From NCBI GenBank assembly GCA_030770545.1, contig CM061109.1, positions 1,178,001-1,242,000 on the forward strand: DNA of 64,000 nucleotides, written 5' to 3'. This document shows, one piece after another, positions 32,913-46,063 of the stretch. Origin of the DNA: Macropodus opercularis. Taxonomy: Eukaryota > Chordata > Actinopteri > Anabantiformes > Osphronemidae. The notes beneath the pieces were generated by a model, which worked only from the letters and a program-made list of their open reading frames with translations, was not told the DNA's origin and searched no databases. A program made the translations under genes and the position numbers. How positions within the stretch are numbered: position 1 is the first letter of the stretch; the number at the start of each line of letters is the position of its first letter.

Positions 32913-35900
32913 TCAGTCATCAACAATACTCAGCAGACCACTCAGCTTCAGGCGACAGGCCTGTTCTTCCTCCTGGCTCGCCAAAATCTGTCGCTCAAGG
33001 TCCTGTATTCGCCAGGCCATAGACACAGGAGTGGTTTTCTGCCCGACTTCTCTCTCTGACAGATGATCAGGCTGCAAAGTCACAGTGTCTAAAATCAGCA
33101 TTTTGTACTTGCAGCATGTTCTTGAAATAGGACCCTGACACATTGGAGGATACCATACCTGTGCAGGTGTGGCGTTTCGAGTCTTGGCTGCAGACCTATG
33201 CCTTACAGCTGTGGGCGTGGACAGCAGCGTGGAAGACGGAAGGAACAGCGGCGTAGATGTAGACGACTCATCCAAGGGGTCTCCTTTCAGCCAACGCTGA
33301 AGCTGCTCTGTGCTCCTGTAGAGAAGCACGTTGGTGTGTCAAGACATGAAACGTACCAGTGGTTACTGATGCGCCACACTGTAGCTTAATGATGCAACTA
33401 CTTTTAAATAACGGTTTCTTTTATAATATGCGCATCTGCCCTGTCGAAACCTGCTGACATGAAAAAAAAATGATATGAAACATTTAAGAGCAGCACAACT
33501 GCCATACCTTTTGCTTTCAGCCTTTTCCTCCTCTAACCTCTGAAGGACTTTGTGGGCGAGGAGCTCTTGTGCTGTGGGTGTGTACGTGATGTCTAGCGGA
33601 GCTTCTGGGGCTTTGAGAGACTCGACCAGGCTAGGGAACAGCCTTTGTCTCAGAGACAGACTGCTGGGCGTGACGCAAGAAGCTGCACTTGCACTGAGAT
33701 GTAAGGAAAAGGGAGAAATAACCAATTTGACCAATGTGTCTCAGGCTACGTTAAGTGAAAGGGACATGGGAAGACAAATGTAGTGGCTTCACAGCAAGAC
33801 TCAGGAGGAGCTCACTTCACTGAATTCCTGACACTTCGTGACCTTCTTACCATTGCTCTTCCTGCCGTTTCTCCCTGTGTGTTTGTCTGATGGCCTGGAC
33901 CCAGTCCTCAGGAGGCTGGAAACCCTTCAGCGCTCCTGTGGGGAAGTACACTAGGATCTCTCCATCCTCTGTGACAGCATCTTCAACAAGAAATAAAGTA
34001 AATGTTTCAATATTACAGAATAAGTCATAGAGTACATCATCAATAGGTACATTTAGAAGATGCATGTCCATCATTTCTGCTCTAACCTTCACATACAGGT
34101 GTCTCGGGTATCTGCCAGTCTTTCAGTTTGTGGTCTATGCAAATCACCAACACATCATCCCAAGGGATCTGACTATATGATGGATGAACCATATCCTCAT
34201 TGTTCCCATTTCCACTGGTTGCCTGGGATCTGTGGGTTCTGGTCCAGTGAGCCTTCAGCCTGACCCGTTCCAGAAGGTTCTCTAGTCGCGACATTAGAAG
34301 AGGCTGACTCAGCCTTGAGACTGGAATCTGAGCAGCGTATTGAAATATGCAGGAGCAGACTTCAGTCCAATCTAGAGGATCAGAGCCAATAAACCATTAG
34401 TACATGGATCTGCCAAAAGTATCTTTACTGCAGAAGCATATGAAATATTCAAGTTGTCCAAGTCACTGACCAGTAGAGGTCATCTGCTCCCACTGTGGCA
34501 GCTGCAGGCTGAGGATGGCTTTGCGCAGCCAGTCCAGGTGCTGAGAAGAGTTCCAACCCAGATGAGGAACAAATTGTCGAGTATCAGGCATGCAGAACTC
34601 GCCTGGGGGCCATGAAAGTCTGCAGAGATCCTGTGACGAGACTCTGTCAGCAATGTGAGCCAGGACAGAGTTGTACAGCTGGATGACGGGTGCAGGGTCC
34701 TGGGAAGGAAGACCTGCAGCGACTCGCTCCTGTCTGTGGCCGTAAACTCTGGAACTGAACTCACGACTCAAACTGGCCTCTATGAGATGTACCAAGGTCC
34801 GGCAGGAGAGTGCGAAGGGTGGTGGAGCACGAGCCAGAAGCCAACTTATGGCCTGGTTTAACTAGAAAGACAACAACATTTTAGCCTCTACTCTAGTTGG
34901 GTTTCTAATCCATAATTACTATCAAACCCAAACAAAATCCTGCTGGATGGAAGATGTTGACAATTGTTATGCATGTGTAAAAGAAGTACCTGTTTGGATC
35001 CCTGCAAGTCACTGATGGTCTCTGGTATGAAGAAGAGCATGTACTCAGACACCAGGCCTTCCTTGACCAGTGTTTGCAGCATAAGACCTGAAGGACAAAG
35101 CACCAACAGCACAGTTTTACATTTTGCACAGATGAATCTACTACAAAAGAACTTCCACACACTCCGCGTTTGATTTTACTGGTCAGCAGAGTACACCAAC
35201 CAGAAAGCAGCCAACCTTATTTCACTATCGTACTGTTATCATTACCTTCTTCAAGTGTGAGCGTATCACCAGCACCACTGTCGGATCCTGGGACCAGTAT
35301 AACCAGAGGCAACGGGCTGTGCCAGGTATTGGCTTGTTGGAGCTGTTTCAGCTGAAGCAGGGCTGATAATAAAGGTACATCCTGCTCATCTGGCCCAGAT
35401 TCAACGACAGGCAAAGAGGGGAGCAACATAATTAAAGCTCCAGTTCCATTGAGCTCACAGCTCTCCTCAATTTTGGACAGGCTGTGTTCAGTCAGCGGGC
35501 CTCGAGATGCCTGGGAGACAAAACGGACTGGTCAGAACCGTGCTACAGAACCGAGGCAAAGGCAGTTCTATTTATGTCAACCTGTATACGTAAGAATGTG
35601 CAGTATCAACAAGTTCCTGTTCAACCATTCACAACAGTTAATATCCCTGCTACAAATTGCTAATATTTAACAATATCCTTACTGAGAACTAGACAGAGCA
35701 AACTAGACACCATAGGCATGCATCAAATTACCCACAGGTGTGAATTTGAACGTACCCAGAGAAAACCCACGTGAACAAGGGAAGAACATGCTACTCCATG
35801 CAGCGAACGCCAGACAACTCACTGTATGGTTTAGCTGCAGTTTAAACTAACCTTGATGGTAATGTGGACTTTGTGAATGTGTTCGTCCTTCTGCTGCAGT

Positions 35901-38900
35901 GTATTGATGACACAGAGGGTTTGCAGCGTCCCATCCGGCTGCTCTTCCCTGACCTCTGATGCCTTGTCACCACCCATCTTCACCGCCAGCCAGTCTGAAA
36001 GGATCCTAACATACAGGGGGGCGTGTTCGTTGGGTCTTGTTTTATAAATGGATCTAATTCAGTGTTAAGGGTAATCAAACATTTGTACACTGCAGTCTCT
36101 TACCTGTCTGCCAAGCTGGTTACACACTCATGATCGCTGGGTAAGAGGAGAGCAGCTTTCCAGAAGATTCTGTCAGGGGGGTCAGGTATATTTTCTGTCA
36201 CCAATGCCGGCAGGTCTAGTGGTTTCCACACGGTCTCTCTGAAAGGAACATCAAAAGCTGTCAGAGTACTGCTACCGGGCATGGAGACGGGCTGAAGGCA
36301 CGGTGATGAGCTCAAAGCTTACTCAAGAAGCTGCTGGAAGTAGTAATGAACCCTCATCTGGTGCATCGCTTCTAGTCTCATTTTCAGCAACCTAACAAAA
36401 TAAAATGTTTGTTTTACACTTACAGGAGCAATAAAGACAGTAGCCTTTGGTTCAGGGCAAAGACAGTGGACTAAAGACCAAGGTGATGTAGCCATAGACA
36501 GCTTGAATGCAATTAATGAATGCTATGACATAAACATTTAACACAAAGCTTAGGTGAACATGCCTGGTGCTCGACAGGGTCAAAGTGCCCGCGTTGCCCA
36601 AATTGACTACACCACGGGTCAGATCTGCTATGGACGGCTGTGCAGGGGCGCTGGGAGCCAGAGCTCTGAGTTTAAAGCAAGGGTCAACACAGCAAGGAGC
36701 TGCAGGGAAACCTCTCATCTGTCTCTTCAGCTGCCGACGAACAGCAACCACGTCACGCCACCTGGTGATCCAGGGAAGCGGGGCAAACAAGGAATTCATT
36801 CATTATAAAAACATACTTAAATTACATCCTACCACATTCAAAATAACAGTGGTGTGTTGAATCTACGATCATTTTACTAGCTCTTCCTCTTCTGCTGACC
36901 GCCTACCTTTTAATGTACTTGTGGATGCGCTGCAGCTCAGCATCAAGGATTTCTTCAACCAAGAGGGTGATGTCTGCGTTCAAAGTCTCTTCAACCAGCC
37001 TGGCGCAGACCTGCTCAGTGCACTTAGCCACGCACTCTGCTTTCTCATTCACTGCTTGCCTGAAAAAAGGTTAATAATAGAAAATAGTATTTTATTATCA
37101 TTATAAGTAATATCTGGGTGTGACATCAGGATGCATGAACAGTCTGCACCGCTCCAGTTGTAAACAAGCACTTTTTGACCTGTTGATCAGCTCGTCATTT
37201 GTGTGGCTTTCTGATTGTGAAGAGTGTGAGGACTATAATTTTGGAGCTACGACACCACACATATACTGCATCAACTTATTGAAAACTATTTTTGCTTATT
37301 ATGCAAGATACTGCATATTAAGATGTTACCAGTAAGTCTTTTAAATTTCTTAAGGAATGTTTAACGAACAAAGTTTTTACAGTCTTACTTGATCTCAGCA
37401 GTGGCAGTCTCCTTGATGGTTTCACCTACAACTTCATGAACAATCTCAGTGCAGAGGGAGAAACTGAATTGAGCCACAAATGCCTCATGCTCCTGCCTCC
37501 TCCTACACACAGAAATGGAAACATGGACGTGGCCAGAGAAAGTTTGAAGATGGTTACATGGTGGTTTTTGTCGAAAACAAAATAGATATACTGACGGCAA
37601 TCTCCTCTAAAAGTATTAAAACATTTGTAAGTTCAATTTCAACATGAACACGTTTAATAAAGGCTTGTTTAAGTTAAATTGGCGAATTGATAACAAAATA
37701 CAGTGTGAAACAATTAGCAGGCTATTAACATCAGGCAGTTCTTAACGGCTCAACCTAATTAACTGAAAACAACCTGGCCTCTTCGAGCTTGCGTCTCTCT
37801 TCAGCAACACGCTCTTGTTCTAGCTTGATCTCGGCAAATGAGACCTCCTGTACAATCTGTCCCAGTACCTCATCCACCAGTGACTCCATCTGTACACTGC
37901 TCTCTCTGTAAAAAACGTCACAATAGAACAGTTCAGAGATGGTGGGTTCCTAAAACTGTACATACGTTGTAATCTAATATTCCCATTATGAAAGAAATAA
38001 GGAAGGAGAAATCATTTACACTTACACGAGAGCGGTTTTGACGTATTTGCTACCCGTGTCAGCAACCTTTCTCATCTCTGCTTTAACCACCTCGTCGATC
38101 ATGCAGTCCAGCTCAGTCAAAATGTCCTGTAGACGTGAGCACAACAGTCAGAACAGTGACGCTTTAAAAAGCTGCAGTAGGGCTACTGTAGGGAAAGACA
38201 TGCACTTCATAAAAACTATCTATTGAAAAAGGTAAACACAATTCAAAAATACAAACTCAGGCAATCAGTCAAAGTTTTGTCAGCAAAAAGAAATTATATG
38301 TCATACATATGTAAATATGTATGACAGAGGCAAGCAAATGCATAAAATAAAAACAGGACCATAAATCCTTAGTGTAGAGTCAAAGCCAACTGACCTACAT
38401 CCCCCGATTTAATACCACTAACCATAACTATGTTAACTAAAAGTATTACAGTGCACTTTGGTATCGGTGGATTCCATTTCCAAGTGAGATCTGAAGTGTT
38501 TCCCACCTCATCGCTGTACAACGGCTGAGGTTTGGTTGGAGGTGATGGCGGCTTCTCAGGCTGAGGCTTAGATATCTGCTGGAAGAGCTGCTGGGCATCT
38601 GCCGACTCGCTCGGCTCTCCTGTGTCAGTGACAAGTGGACGCAGGCCAAACCCACTAGCACTGTTTCCATATCTGGTTGACATGGGTTGTGGAGGCAGCT
38701 CAACGTTGGGCGGTGCCTTAACCTCCGCCTTGGCAGCAACAGCTTATAGAATGAAGGACAAAAACACTTCCGCTGTAAGTAATTAGACTAAATCTTTACA
38801 TCCTAATAAAGGTGATGAGATACATTCATTTCTCATGAATAAAATGATGTCAAACTCGTTTTGAGCTTAATTTTCAGTCACTGTATCTGGATCTCTACCG

Positions 38901-41900
38901 GTTGAAAAATGCTCAGTCTGGGGGACCTCTCCACAGTACTTGTTTTGGGAGTCGAAGCTGCAGACTGGGATGTGCTGTGGAGGGTTAGGAAGGGGGCCTC
39001 CATTCACCACCTCTCCAATCAACACCGTTTTCTTTGCGAGAATGACCTCAGACTTCTTCTGGGATACTGGCAGCTCCGGTTCCTGAAAGGCTATTCGACT
39101 CAGCTCAACCATACTGTGAACAAAGTAATGTTGTAATTTTTACTGGGAGTTTGCACAAAAAAGGTGTAATAGTCCTCTCTCTAGCATACATTACATACAT
39201 GTATGATAACGTATTACGATATAATAAAATATGAAATGTATATCTATCGTTGATATTTGAAAAGCACCAATGAATCCACCCACTAGTACATACTTACCCA
39301 TCGCTCACGTTAAGGCCATACTGCTGAACGAAGCCAGTGGCTTCTTCAGCATCGCGGAACATTAACATCCGGACGACATCGTCAAGAGGAAATGCAGTTG
39401 ATCGTGGGCCAACAGTGTGAGCCATGTTCAGGGTCTTCAAGGCCTTGGCTCTGACCTGTGTGTGCACATTAAAAAAAGCAAAATAGAATACTGAACAAGT
39501 TCCATCTGGATTTCATCTCGCAGCTTTTTCCAAGCCTGACTGGTATCCACTCTTTGCATTTATACTAAACTGAGAAACAAGTTTTGAAACTGGAAACTGA
39601 AATGGTTTTAAGATGCACATACACGCCCTTTATAGACTGGATCTAATGCTATGATTAGTTTGGTTTAATACTAAGTAATGGAACTTTTTTTCTTGGATTT
39701 ACCTCATCTGTAATAAAAACGATAACAATACATTATACAGGATATTTTGGTTGTCGGTTTTATTTGTAATGCTCTGTGACATTAATTCATTAATAAGAGA
39801 ACATGTGCTGACCTGGCTGAAGTATCTGTGTAAGAGGCAGCTAGCAAGATATGAGGCTCCTTTCACCAGCTTGAAGAAGCGCACAAAATTGTTGCTGTTG
39901 ACCGCAGCAAATGCGTGAACTGCGAACTTCACCTCAGGAGAGTTACGGACCTCGTCACGGAACTGCTGCACCTCCCTGTTTACATATGAACCATGAAGAG
40001 GTTTGGACTGTGATACAGGTGCACTGCAATAATACGTTCCATGTCCGTGACACCTGAATATTGTAAACAGGTTGTGTTTTTTCCATCCACTGACCTTAGG
40101 ATGTCACCATCGTTGAGCTTTAGCAGCACACTGTACTGGCGAAACTCTGCCTCCCGGGGACAGAAAATTTGACGGGTGGCTAGGTCCTGGTACATTTCTT
40201 TGAGACTCTGCAGGCACTTGGTCATGTTCTCGTTGTTGATCTTGGCATCAAACGATGACATATGCTCCTCGCAGAGATGATGTGCACAGTGCACATGGAA
40301 GCGCGTGCACTTTTCAATCAACGTCACAGTGCTTGGGCAGCAAAGGTGCTGCTGGATAATATCCTATAAGCACAATGAAGGAAAAAAGGAACGAGGTGTT
40401 ATGAAGTGATAGACAGGACTTCAGGTCCTGCACACACTACTCTGCAGAGTAGGGCTACGTGTTTCTTTTATTTTGTTTTCCAATGAACTCAAATCATTGG
40501 GACGAGTAGAAATAGATGCTCACCTTACGAATGCCACGGGTTCTGTTCCAGACAAAGTCATACCAGTCTCTGTAGCTGTCTTGGCCTTGGTCCATGATCT
40601 GAGTCACCAGGTAGTCCATGGTCATGCCAAGAACAGGTAAGGGGCGCAACTCGTGAGGAAGAGGCTCCTCCTGGTCTGCTGATGAGCGACTATATTCCTT
40701 GATGGCTGCGGCGTGATCGGCCTAGAGGTAACAGCTTTTGTTGTCAGTATATTATACCTACAGGCTGCTACTTGTAAGTATTTCTTAATATTGTTTACGC
40801 TACGACATTGATTTACAGTATTGTTATTATTAGTACTCAACAAGCTGGTGTCAAAAAGAAATCCAATAACCAACCACCTAACTATCCAATAAAGGCATTA
40901 GGGACCTTACCATCTCAGTATCTGGGATGACCTCAAATGCACTAAGTTGTTTCCGTGTCTCTCTCATGTATCTCTCCTTCTCTGGACACATGTCAGGACA
41001 GGTCCCCACAAACACCTTAGACAGGTTCAGGTCCGTCCTCTTAGGTCGACCTGAGCAGATATATTATACACACAGTTAGATAAACACGCTTAACAAACTA
41101 ACTGCATCAACTGAATGTGTGATGCAGCTTCACCTTGACGGAGGATCTTATCCCTCTGTTCCAGGAGACGATACTTATCCTCAGCGTTCTCTGCCACCTG
41201 GCCGATCATATGGAGGAGAGAGGAGGGCACCGCGCGCTCCGAGCTCTGGATTTCTGTGCTGCCCTCTGTCTGGGGCTCAAGGTCAAACTGCAGAGACTTG
41301 GCCAAAGAAGATGTCTTCACAGGAGAGCTGACAGGTTAAAGTAGACGAGAAATTTCACAGCACGCAGTAGATAAATGCGATACAGCTAAACCTACGTCTA
41401 TAATGCTGAACCTGAGAGAAACGCTTCTATGGTAGAGCCTCACCTGCGGCTCAGGGTCGCCATGCTGCTGACTGCAGGACCTCTGAATTTAGCTTTTCTG
41501 AGAGGGGAGGAGGCAGCCTTGGAATCTCTGTAGTCCAGACTTTCTCCCCTTGCCTCCTCCTCTTCTGCTGGAGGCTGGCTCCCTTTCTCTCCTGGACCTA
41601 GAGCACAAATTTAACTAAGACTCAATACTGTACATCAAATTAAAGGCAATATGAATGAAACAGGACACAGGACATGAAAGATAACCAGTATCTTCTCAGA
41701 CAGCTTCTATCACAGAGTCGTAGCCTGGGAACAAAGTAGGGACTGAGCCTGATGTTTAATATGGTCTTGGTTGGCTAAAACAATATTAATTCTAGTCAGT
41801 CACTATGTGGAGATTTGTGTAGCAATGTTGCCCAGTCAGTCCGATAACGGGATTGAACTAAGATCTTTGTTTTCTGACAATTACCTTCAGCGTGCAATGG

Positions 41901-44248
41901 TCAAAATAACGAGCATACAAAATACATTGCAAATATAGCCTTAAACAACGTCTAAACACAAAAGTGAATATAAATGAAAAATGTCTAATGACATCATTTC
42001 ATGAACTCACTGTTCTAGTGTGTTTAGAGTACCTGCGCCAATTATTCCCACATTTATTCATTTATCATAGAAACATGTTGTATTGTATTTACTCTGCTTC
42101 TTTCTTTGCCACAGAAGAAGTAGTTCATGTCTGTGCAGGAGTTTGCCTTTCTTCTTGGCCTTTGCAGCGGATGCCTGAAAGAAATGTCGGTTAGCTGTGT
42201 ATGATTTCATTGAAAAAGACACATTATTATCTGCCTGTTATTCTCCAATAACAGCTGTTTAACAGTTGACAGCAAGTGATAAATATTATAATTTATTGTT
42301 TGAAATTAAATGAATTTATTGCTGTAAGAATTAAGTTGAGGACCTGATGAGAACAGGTTTTTATGGACAAACAGGGAATCATGCGACAAAATCCAGAGTA
42401 CGCTTAAAGAATTTAAGTAAGGAAAATTTAACTCACATGATCACTGAAGTGTACTGTTGCCAGATTCTTTGCTGGCCGACAGAGGACCTTACAGACTTTG
42501 CCAAAACGAGCAAAGTGCTTCTCGATTACATCCTTTTTGTTGAGAGCTGGTGGCACATTTCTGCAGTGAATGATGGTGGAATCAGAAGGTGTCATGCCAC
42601 TGAGGCTCTCTGAGCTCTCCCTGCGTACCCCTCTTTTCACAGGGGTTGTGGTTTCAAGGATTGGATCTGTGGCCTTTGCTGGATCTAGATAAACACAACG
42701 AGTAACAAGCAGGAACATGTGAAACTATTTTGACATCAAATTATTCCTTTACGAAACAGGTAGAGAAGGAACTGTCTGCATGATTGTCTCACCTGACCCT
42801 TCAGCTTTCTCCAACCCAACTGTCGTCAGTGCTTGTACCCCAGGTGGGCTAACAGTTAGGTTGTCAGTCTGAGTTTGAACAACTTCCTCCTCTGTCTCCT
42901 GACTTAATGCCTGCTGCTGAGTCTCCTTTGTGGACTCTCGCTTTCCTGGCTTAGTGCCATCTTTGCGAAGACCACTTAGTGCCCTACTAAATAAGCCTGC
43001 GGTCGGGCCATGAGACCTCATTAGTGGGCGCTTTGGAGGGTGCCTTGGAGAATCTGTTTCTGCTGGTGCGTCATCCACAGTGGCAGGCTTTTCTAGGACA
43101 CTACCAGCCACTTCTGAGTCTTCCTTACGCTTGGCAGCTTTAGTAAATTGTGCAAATATATTTGTATCCTGTGAAATCTCAAGATCACTACCTTTCTCAT
43201 CTGTGTTAGTTTCAGCTTTAGAGGGCTGGAAGGTTTTTGCTGAAAACATGAAAGATGATGGGGTGGTGGGCTGTGTGGTAGAGGTCTTAGTGGAGAGGGT
43301 GGCTGGTTGGGAAAATGTGAACTGCAAAATGTTAGTAGCACTGCTACTACTGCCTGTCGTTAGTGGATTTGTTTGAGCAGAGACTGAAGGGGCTGCCGCC
43401 GGCTGTGAGAAGCTGAAGCCCAGAGGTCCAGACTTATCACTCGTCAGCCGAGAGAACCCAGTAGTGGTGCTGCTGCTACTTATGGCGATGGAGGTGGCTG
43501 GGCTACCAAAAGGTGAACTGGACATGGATGTTGTCTGGGTGTTGGCAGGCTCGGGGCTTGCAATGAAGATGGGTTTGAAAAGAGCATCGGTGGCTGGTTT
43601 GAAACTGAACTCAGATGATCCGAAGGCTTTGCCCTGGGTGACATTTTGAGTTTTGCTAAATACACTAGTAGTAGCAGTGGTAGATGACGGCTGTCCAAAG
43701 GCAGATTGTCCAAAAACTAGCGGCTGAGGTTGTCCTACGGCAGTGGAGGCAACAGAAGTCATCTGAGAGTTTCCAAACCTAGGCGGCTGTGGTCCAAAAC
43801 CCGTTGGCTGTTTGCCGAACGCTGAGGATTGTTGGCCAAATCCAGAAGTCTGTCCAAATGCAGGAGTCTGCCCGAATGCCGGTGCCTGCCTAAAGACTGA
43901 GCCCTGGTTTGAGACATTAGTTGGTCCAAATATTGGCGCCGTGCTGCTACCAAAGCTAGAGCTATTCACGCCTAGAGGTGGCTGTCCAAAAGCCGGAGCC
44001 TGGCTTATTGTAGGCAGGGAGGGAGGCTGTGCAGAGGACTGTCCAAAAGCAGGAGTTTGTCCAAACATGGTACTTCCATGAGACGAGGGCTGATTTAAGA
44101 CTGGCTGACCAAACGCTGACGGCTGAAAAAGACCCACAGTGTGGGCCTGATTACCAGCATTCTGCGGTCCAAACGACTGGAACAAACTGGAGTTGTTCGG
44201 AGCTTGGAAAGCTCCCCCTTGTCTGCCAAACGGATTGGATGGGTTCAT
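32913..44248 (-). CDS. mcm3ap: Germinal-centre-associated nuclear protein / MCM3-associated protein (28 coding exons)
   Basis: Scaffold of the TREX-2 mRNA-export complex at nuclear pores; the family also binds MCM3. The exons join in frame to 2079 aa (human 1980). Exon 1 (start 44248, MNPSNPFGRQGGAF) encodes an FG-repeat region of nucleoporin type with many FGQ motifs over about 300 residues. Exon 2 carries an RRM-like fold (TIIHCRNVPPALNKKDV). Exons 5-10 encode the Sac3/PCI core with the signature GTCPDMCPEKERYMRETR and the block NSNNFVRFFKLVKGASYL. Exons 12-16 are Pro-rich then helical, charged coiled coil with EEV/DEV repeats (the CID region where ENY2 and centrin bind in the family). Exons 17-28 are the long GANP C-terminal region, ending SIVDD. 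One intron uses a GC donor (separate entry). Head-to-head with ybey. The gene appears intact. Confidence 0.97.
35735..35812. repeat. Interspersed repeat fragment in mcm3ap intron
   Basis: Contains CCCAGAGAAAACCCACGTGA, then GGGAAGAACATGC and CTCCATGCAG. This looks like the common fish retroelement tail that reads GAGAACCCACGC...GGGAGAACATGCAAACTCC. Fragment only. Confidence 0.5.
36562..36563 (-). other. mcm3ap: Non-canonical GC splice donor in mcm3ap (exon 17)
   Basis: Exon 17 must end at 36564 to keep frame and to restore the STRLLKM junction seen in the family. The next bases on the minus strand are GCATGT, not GT. The nearest GT four bases downstream (GTTCAC) would shift the frame. The acceptor of the next exon (TTGTTAG, exon from 36391) is normal. 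This is therefore a predicted GC-AG intron. Confidence 0.75.
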
Positions 44249-45003
44249 CGCAAGTATTGACGTTTGCGGATATTTAGGGTGTTGGGTTGGTCAGTCAAGC
44301 AAGTCAGAAGAAAATCTGTATCGGCTTCCAGTCTCTCGAGCGCTCGAGTGAAAAACCCCGTCGATTCAAAACTCAATAAACCACTCTGCAGACAGAAAAA
44401 CAATAAAAATGAAAAGACACACTCGTGGTGGATAGCATAAGCTAACCCTTTAGCTAACTTAACTTTAGCTCAGCGCAGTTTCAAATGTTGCATTTAAAGT
44501 AATTATAACACGAAAACGGCCACGTGTAAATATCCGTTTATTCAGCTTTTGAGCGACAGAAACAGCCCGTTTCTCACCTTCCGTTGTGCGCTGTTCACTT
44601 TCCCACAATTCAAAACATTTCCCATTTCCGCTTCCGGTCCGACACAGTTTGTCGTCACCACTGAACACCAAACTTCGTTCCGTGATCGATACTGGTGCAA
44701 CGGTGTAATTGCGTTGTCTGCCGAGAAACAACTTGCTCCCAACAAGCCATCACCTCTCGCAACTATATAATCACACGACCACGTCACGGCTTCAGGGAAC
44801 TATACGGAGATATTTCTGGGACGCGTCGCCTTGATTTCTGACAGCCCGGAATGGCTGAACACCGGCTCGGCTAAGGGGAACGTGACCATTCGTATGTAAT
44901 GCCTGTAAAAAATAGTGTTGTATCCGGCCGTTGGGCGACGTGGTGCGTTTAATGCGTCGAGATGTTGTAATTGTTCGCCGTGGCCCCCACGCGTAGCTTT
45001 GAA
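44249..45003. promoter_or_regulatory. Bidirectional promoter / 5' region, mcm3ap and ybey
   Basis: The two start codons lie 756 bp apart, pointing away from each other. A likely mcm3ap noncoding exon donor is at 44578/44577 (AAG then GTGAGA). Just upstream are ETS-type motifs (TTTCCGCTTCCGG, 44625-44637). No TATA box suits either gene at a usual distance. A shared promoter is inferred; the precise start sites are unknown. Confidence 0.6.
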
Positions 45004-45824
45004 ATGGGAGTAGTGCTGCGGAACCTCCAGAAGGTGGTGCCTCTCCGCCGCGCCAGGCTGCGCAAGGACGTCGACACGCTGAGACACATACTGGGCATCC
45101 AGAAGTTTGACCTGGGTGTTATTTGCGTCGACAACGACAGGATGCGGCAAATTAATCAGACGTACAGGAAGAAAAATGCGCCCACGGACGTTCTCTCGTT
45201 TCCATTTCATGAGGTACGTTTGACTGCAGGCTTTATTATGACGCTCCGCTTTGATCGCGTACTCAAACGCCATGAATGACTCGCCGCTGCTTGGTTCTAG
45301 GACATACGGCCCGGTAAGCTACCTTGTCCCCATCACAGAGATGAGCTGAACCTGGGGGACATTTTCCTGGGGGTCGAGTTCGTGATGAAGCAATGCCAGG
45401 CGGAATCTGTGGATCTGCATGGAGCTCTGACTGTGGGTGCCGGCGGGCTGCTCTACACGTTTTATGTGATAAACGCCTTCAAGTCTCAGAAAGCGGTGGA
45501 TGATTGTAGTGGAACAAGTCTCAAACTGTGCCATTAACTAGAGTTAACGTTTCTACTGTGCCTTTAAGGTTGTCACTGCTCATGGCATCTGCCACCTGCT
45601 GGGTTACAGACACGAGACGGAGGAAGACTGGACCGAGGTTTGTGTGGAAGCTCGTGAATGTTTAGATGGCTCCGCTAACCCAATGGTTTGCATACGTTGG
45701 TAAACATTTTAAAGTGTTTATCTTTCAGATGCTGCAGAGGGAAAACTACATCCTGAGTGAGTACAACAGACTAACAGGACGACACCTTGAGCCACTGATG
45801 AAGAGATACAGCCAAGACACGTGA
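45004..45824 (+). CDS. ybey: YbeY endoribonuclease / rRNA maturation factor homologue (4 exons)
   Basis: A single-strand endoribonuclease of the UPF0054 family; in vertebrates it acts in mitochondrial small-subunit ribosome maturation. Exons 45004..45213, 45301..45432, 45569..45637 and 45729..45824 give 168 aa (human 167). The start MGVVLRNLQKVVPLRRA aligns with the human N-terminus (MSLVIRNLQRVIPIRRA), so 45004 is preferred over an in-frame upstream ATG at 44971. The metal-binding signature HGICHLLGYRH is complete (H119, H123, H129), and the family blocks PTDVLSFPFHE and LNLGDIFLGVE are present. Basic residues near the N-terminus could aid mitochondrial import. Divergent from mcm3ap and convergent with usp37. 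Confidence 0.97.
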
Positions 45825-46025
45825 CACCTGCAGCTCTGGAAGTTAAACACTGCACTTGGGGAACTACCTCAGTTTGTGTTTGTACACAGTCCTGTAACTT
45901 CATAACCAAACGTAGGGGCACACACTGCACTCTTTTAAAACCAATATTTGCTGTAACTGTTTTTGGAAGATGTCTGACACAAAGCTCTTGATTCTGTCCT
46001 AACTTGTCGAGTTCTGAAGGACTAA

Positions 46026-46031
46026 ATTAAA
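46026..46031 (+). terminator. ybey: ybey poly(A) signal
   Basis: ATTAAA, about 200 nt after the ybey stop. It lies only 27 nt from the opposing usp37 hexamer (46058-46063), so the two transcripts probably end within or across the same short segment. Confidence 0.6.
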
Positions 46032-46057
46032 AAGTCTGTTCACTTTCACTGAAATAT

Positions 46058-46063
46058 TTTATT
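46058..46063 (-). terminator. usp37: usp37 poly(A) signal
   Basis: TTTATT on plus is AATAAA on minus, giving a usp37 3'UTR of about 1.47 kb. The 46.06-47.53 kb interval has no ORF of note and is AT-rich, as expected for a 3'UTR. Confidence 0.6.

Larger units (their letters stand above)
32913..44248 (-). other. mcm3ap: mcm3ap exon map
   Basis: Coding exons (high..low): 44248..42793, 42684..42437, 42174..42093, 41597..41444, 41327..41134, 41050..40911, 40721..40524, 40363..40095, 39975..39813, 39455..39298, 39113..38899, 38742..38507, 38126..38026, 37905..37774, 37502..37389, 37059..36907, 36761..36564, 36391..36323, 36238..36104, 36005..35852, 35510..35246, 35087..34990, 34861..34471, 34371..34087, 33980..33851, 33693..33508, 33315..33159, 33071..32913. 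Total 6240 nt. A noncoding first exon probably ends at 44578 (AAG then GTGAGA). Confidence 0.87.

Noticed and set aside
36552..36558. GT donor GTTCAC for mcm3ap exon 17
   Set aside because: It would leave the reading frame wrong for the following exon and break the conserved STRL junction; the GC donor fits both.
44971..45003. Upstream in-frame ATG as ybey start
   Set aside because: The extra 11 residues have no counterpart in the family, and the ATG at 45004 aligns with the known N-terminus. It remains possible as a longer mitochondrial-targeted form.
44800..45273. 157-aa minus-strand open frame
   Set aside because: It runs through the ybey first exon and the shared promoter in antisense, with no similarity I recognise and no splice support.
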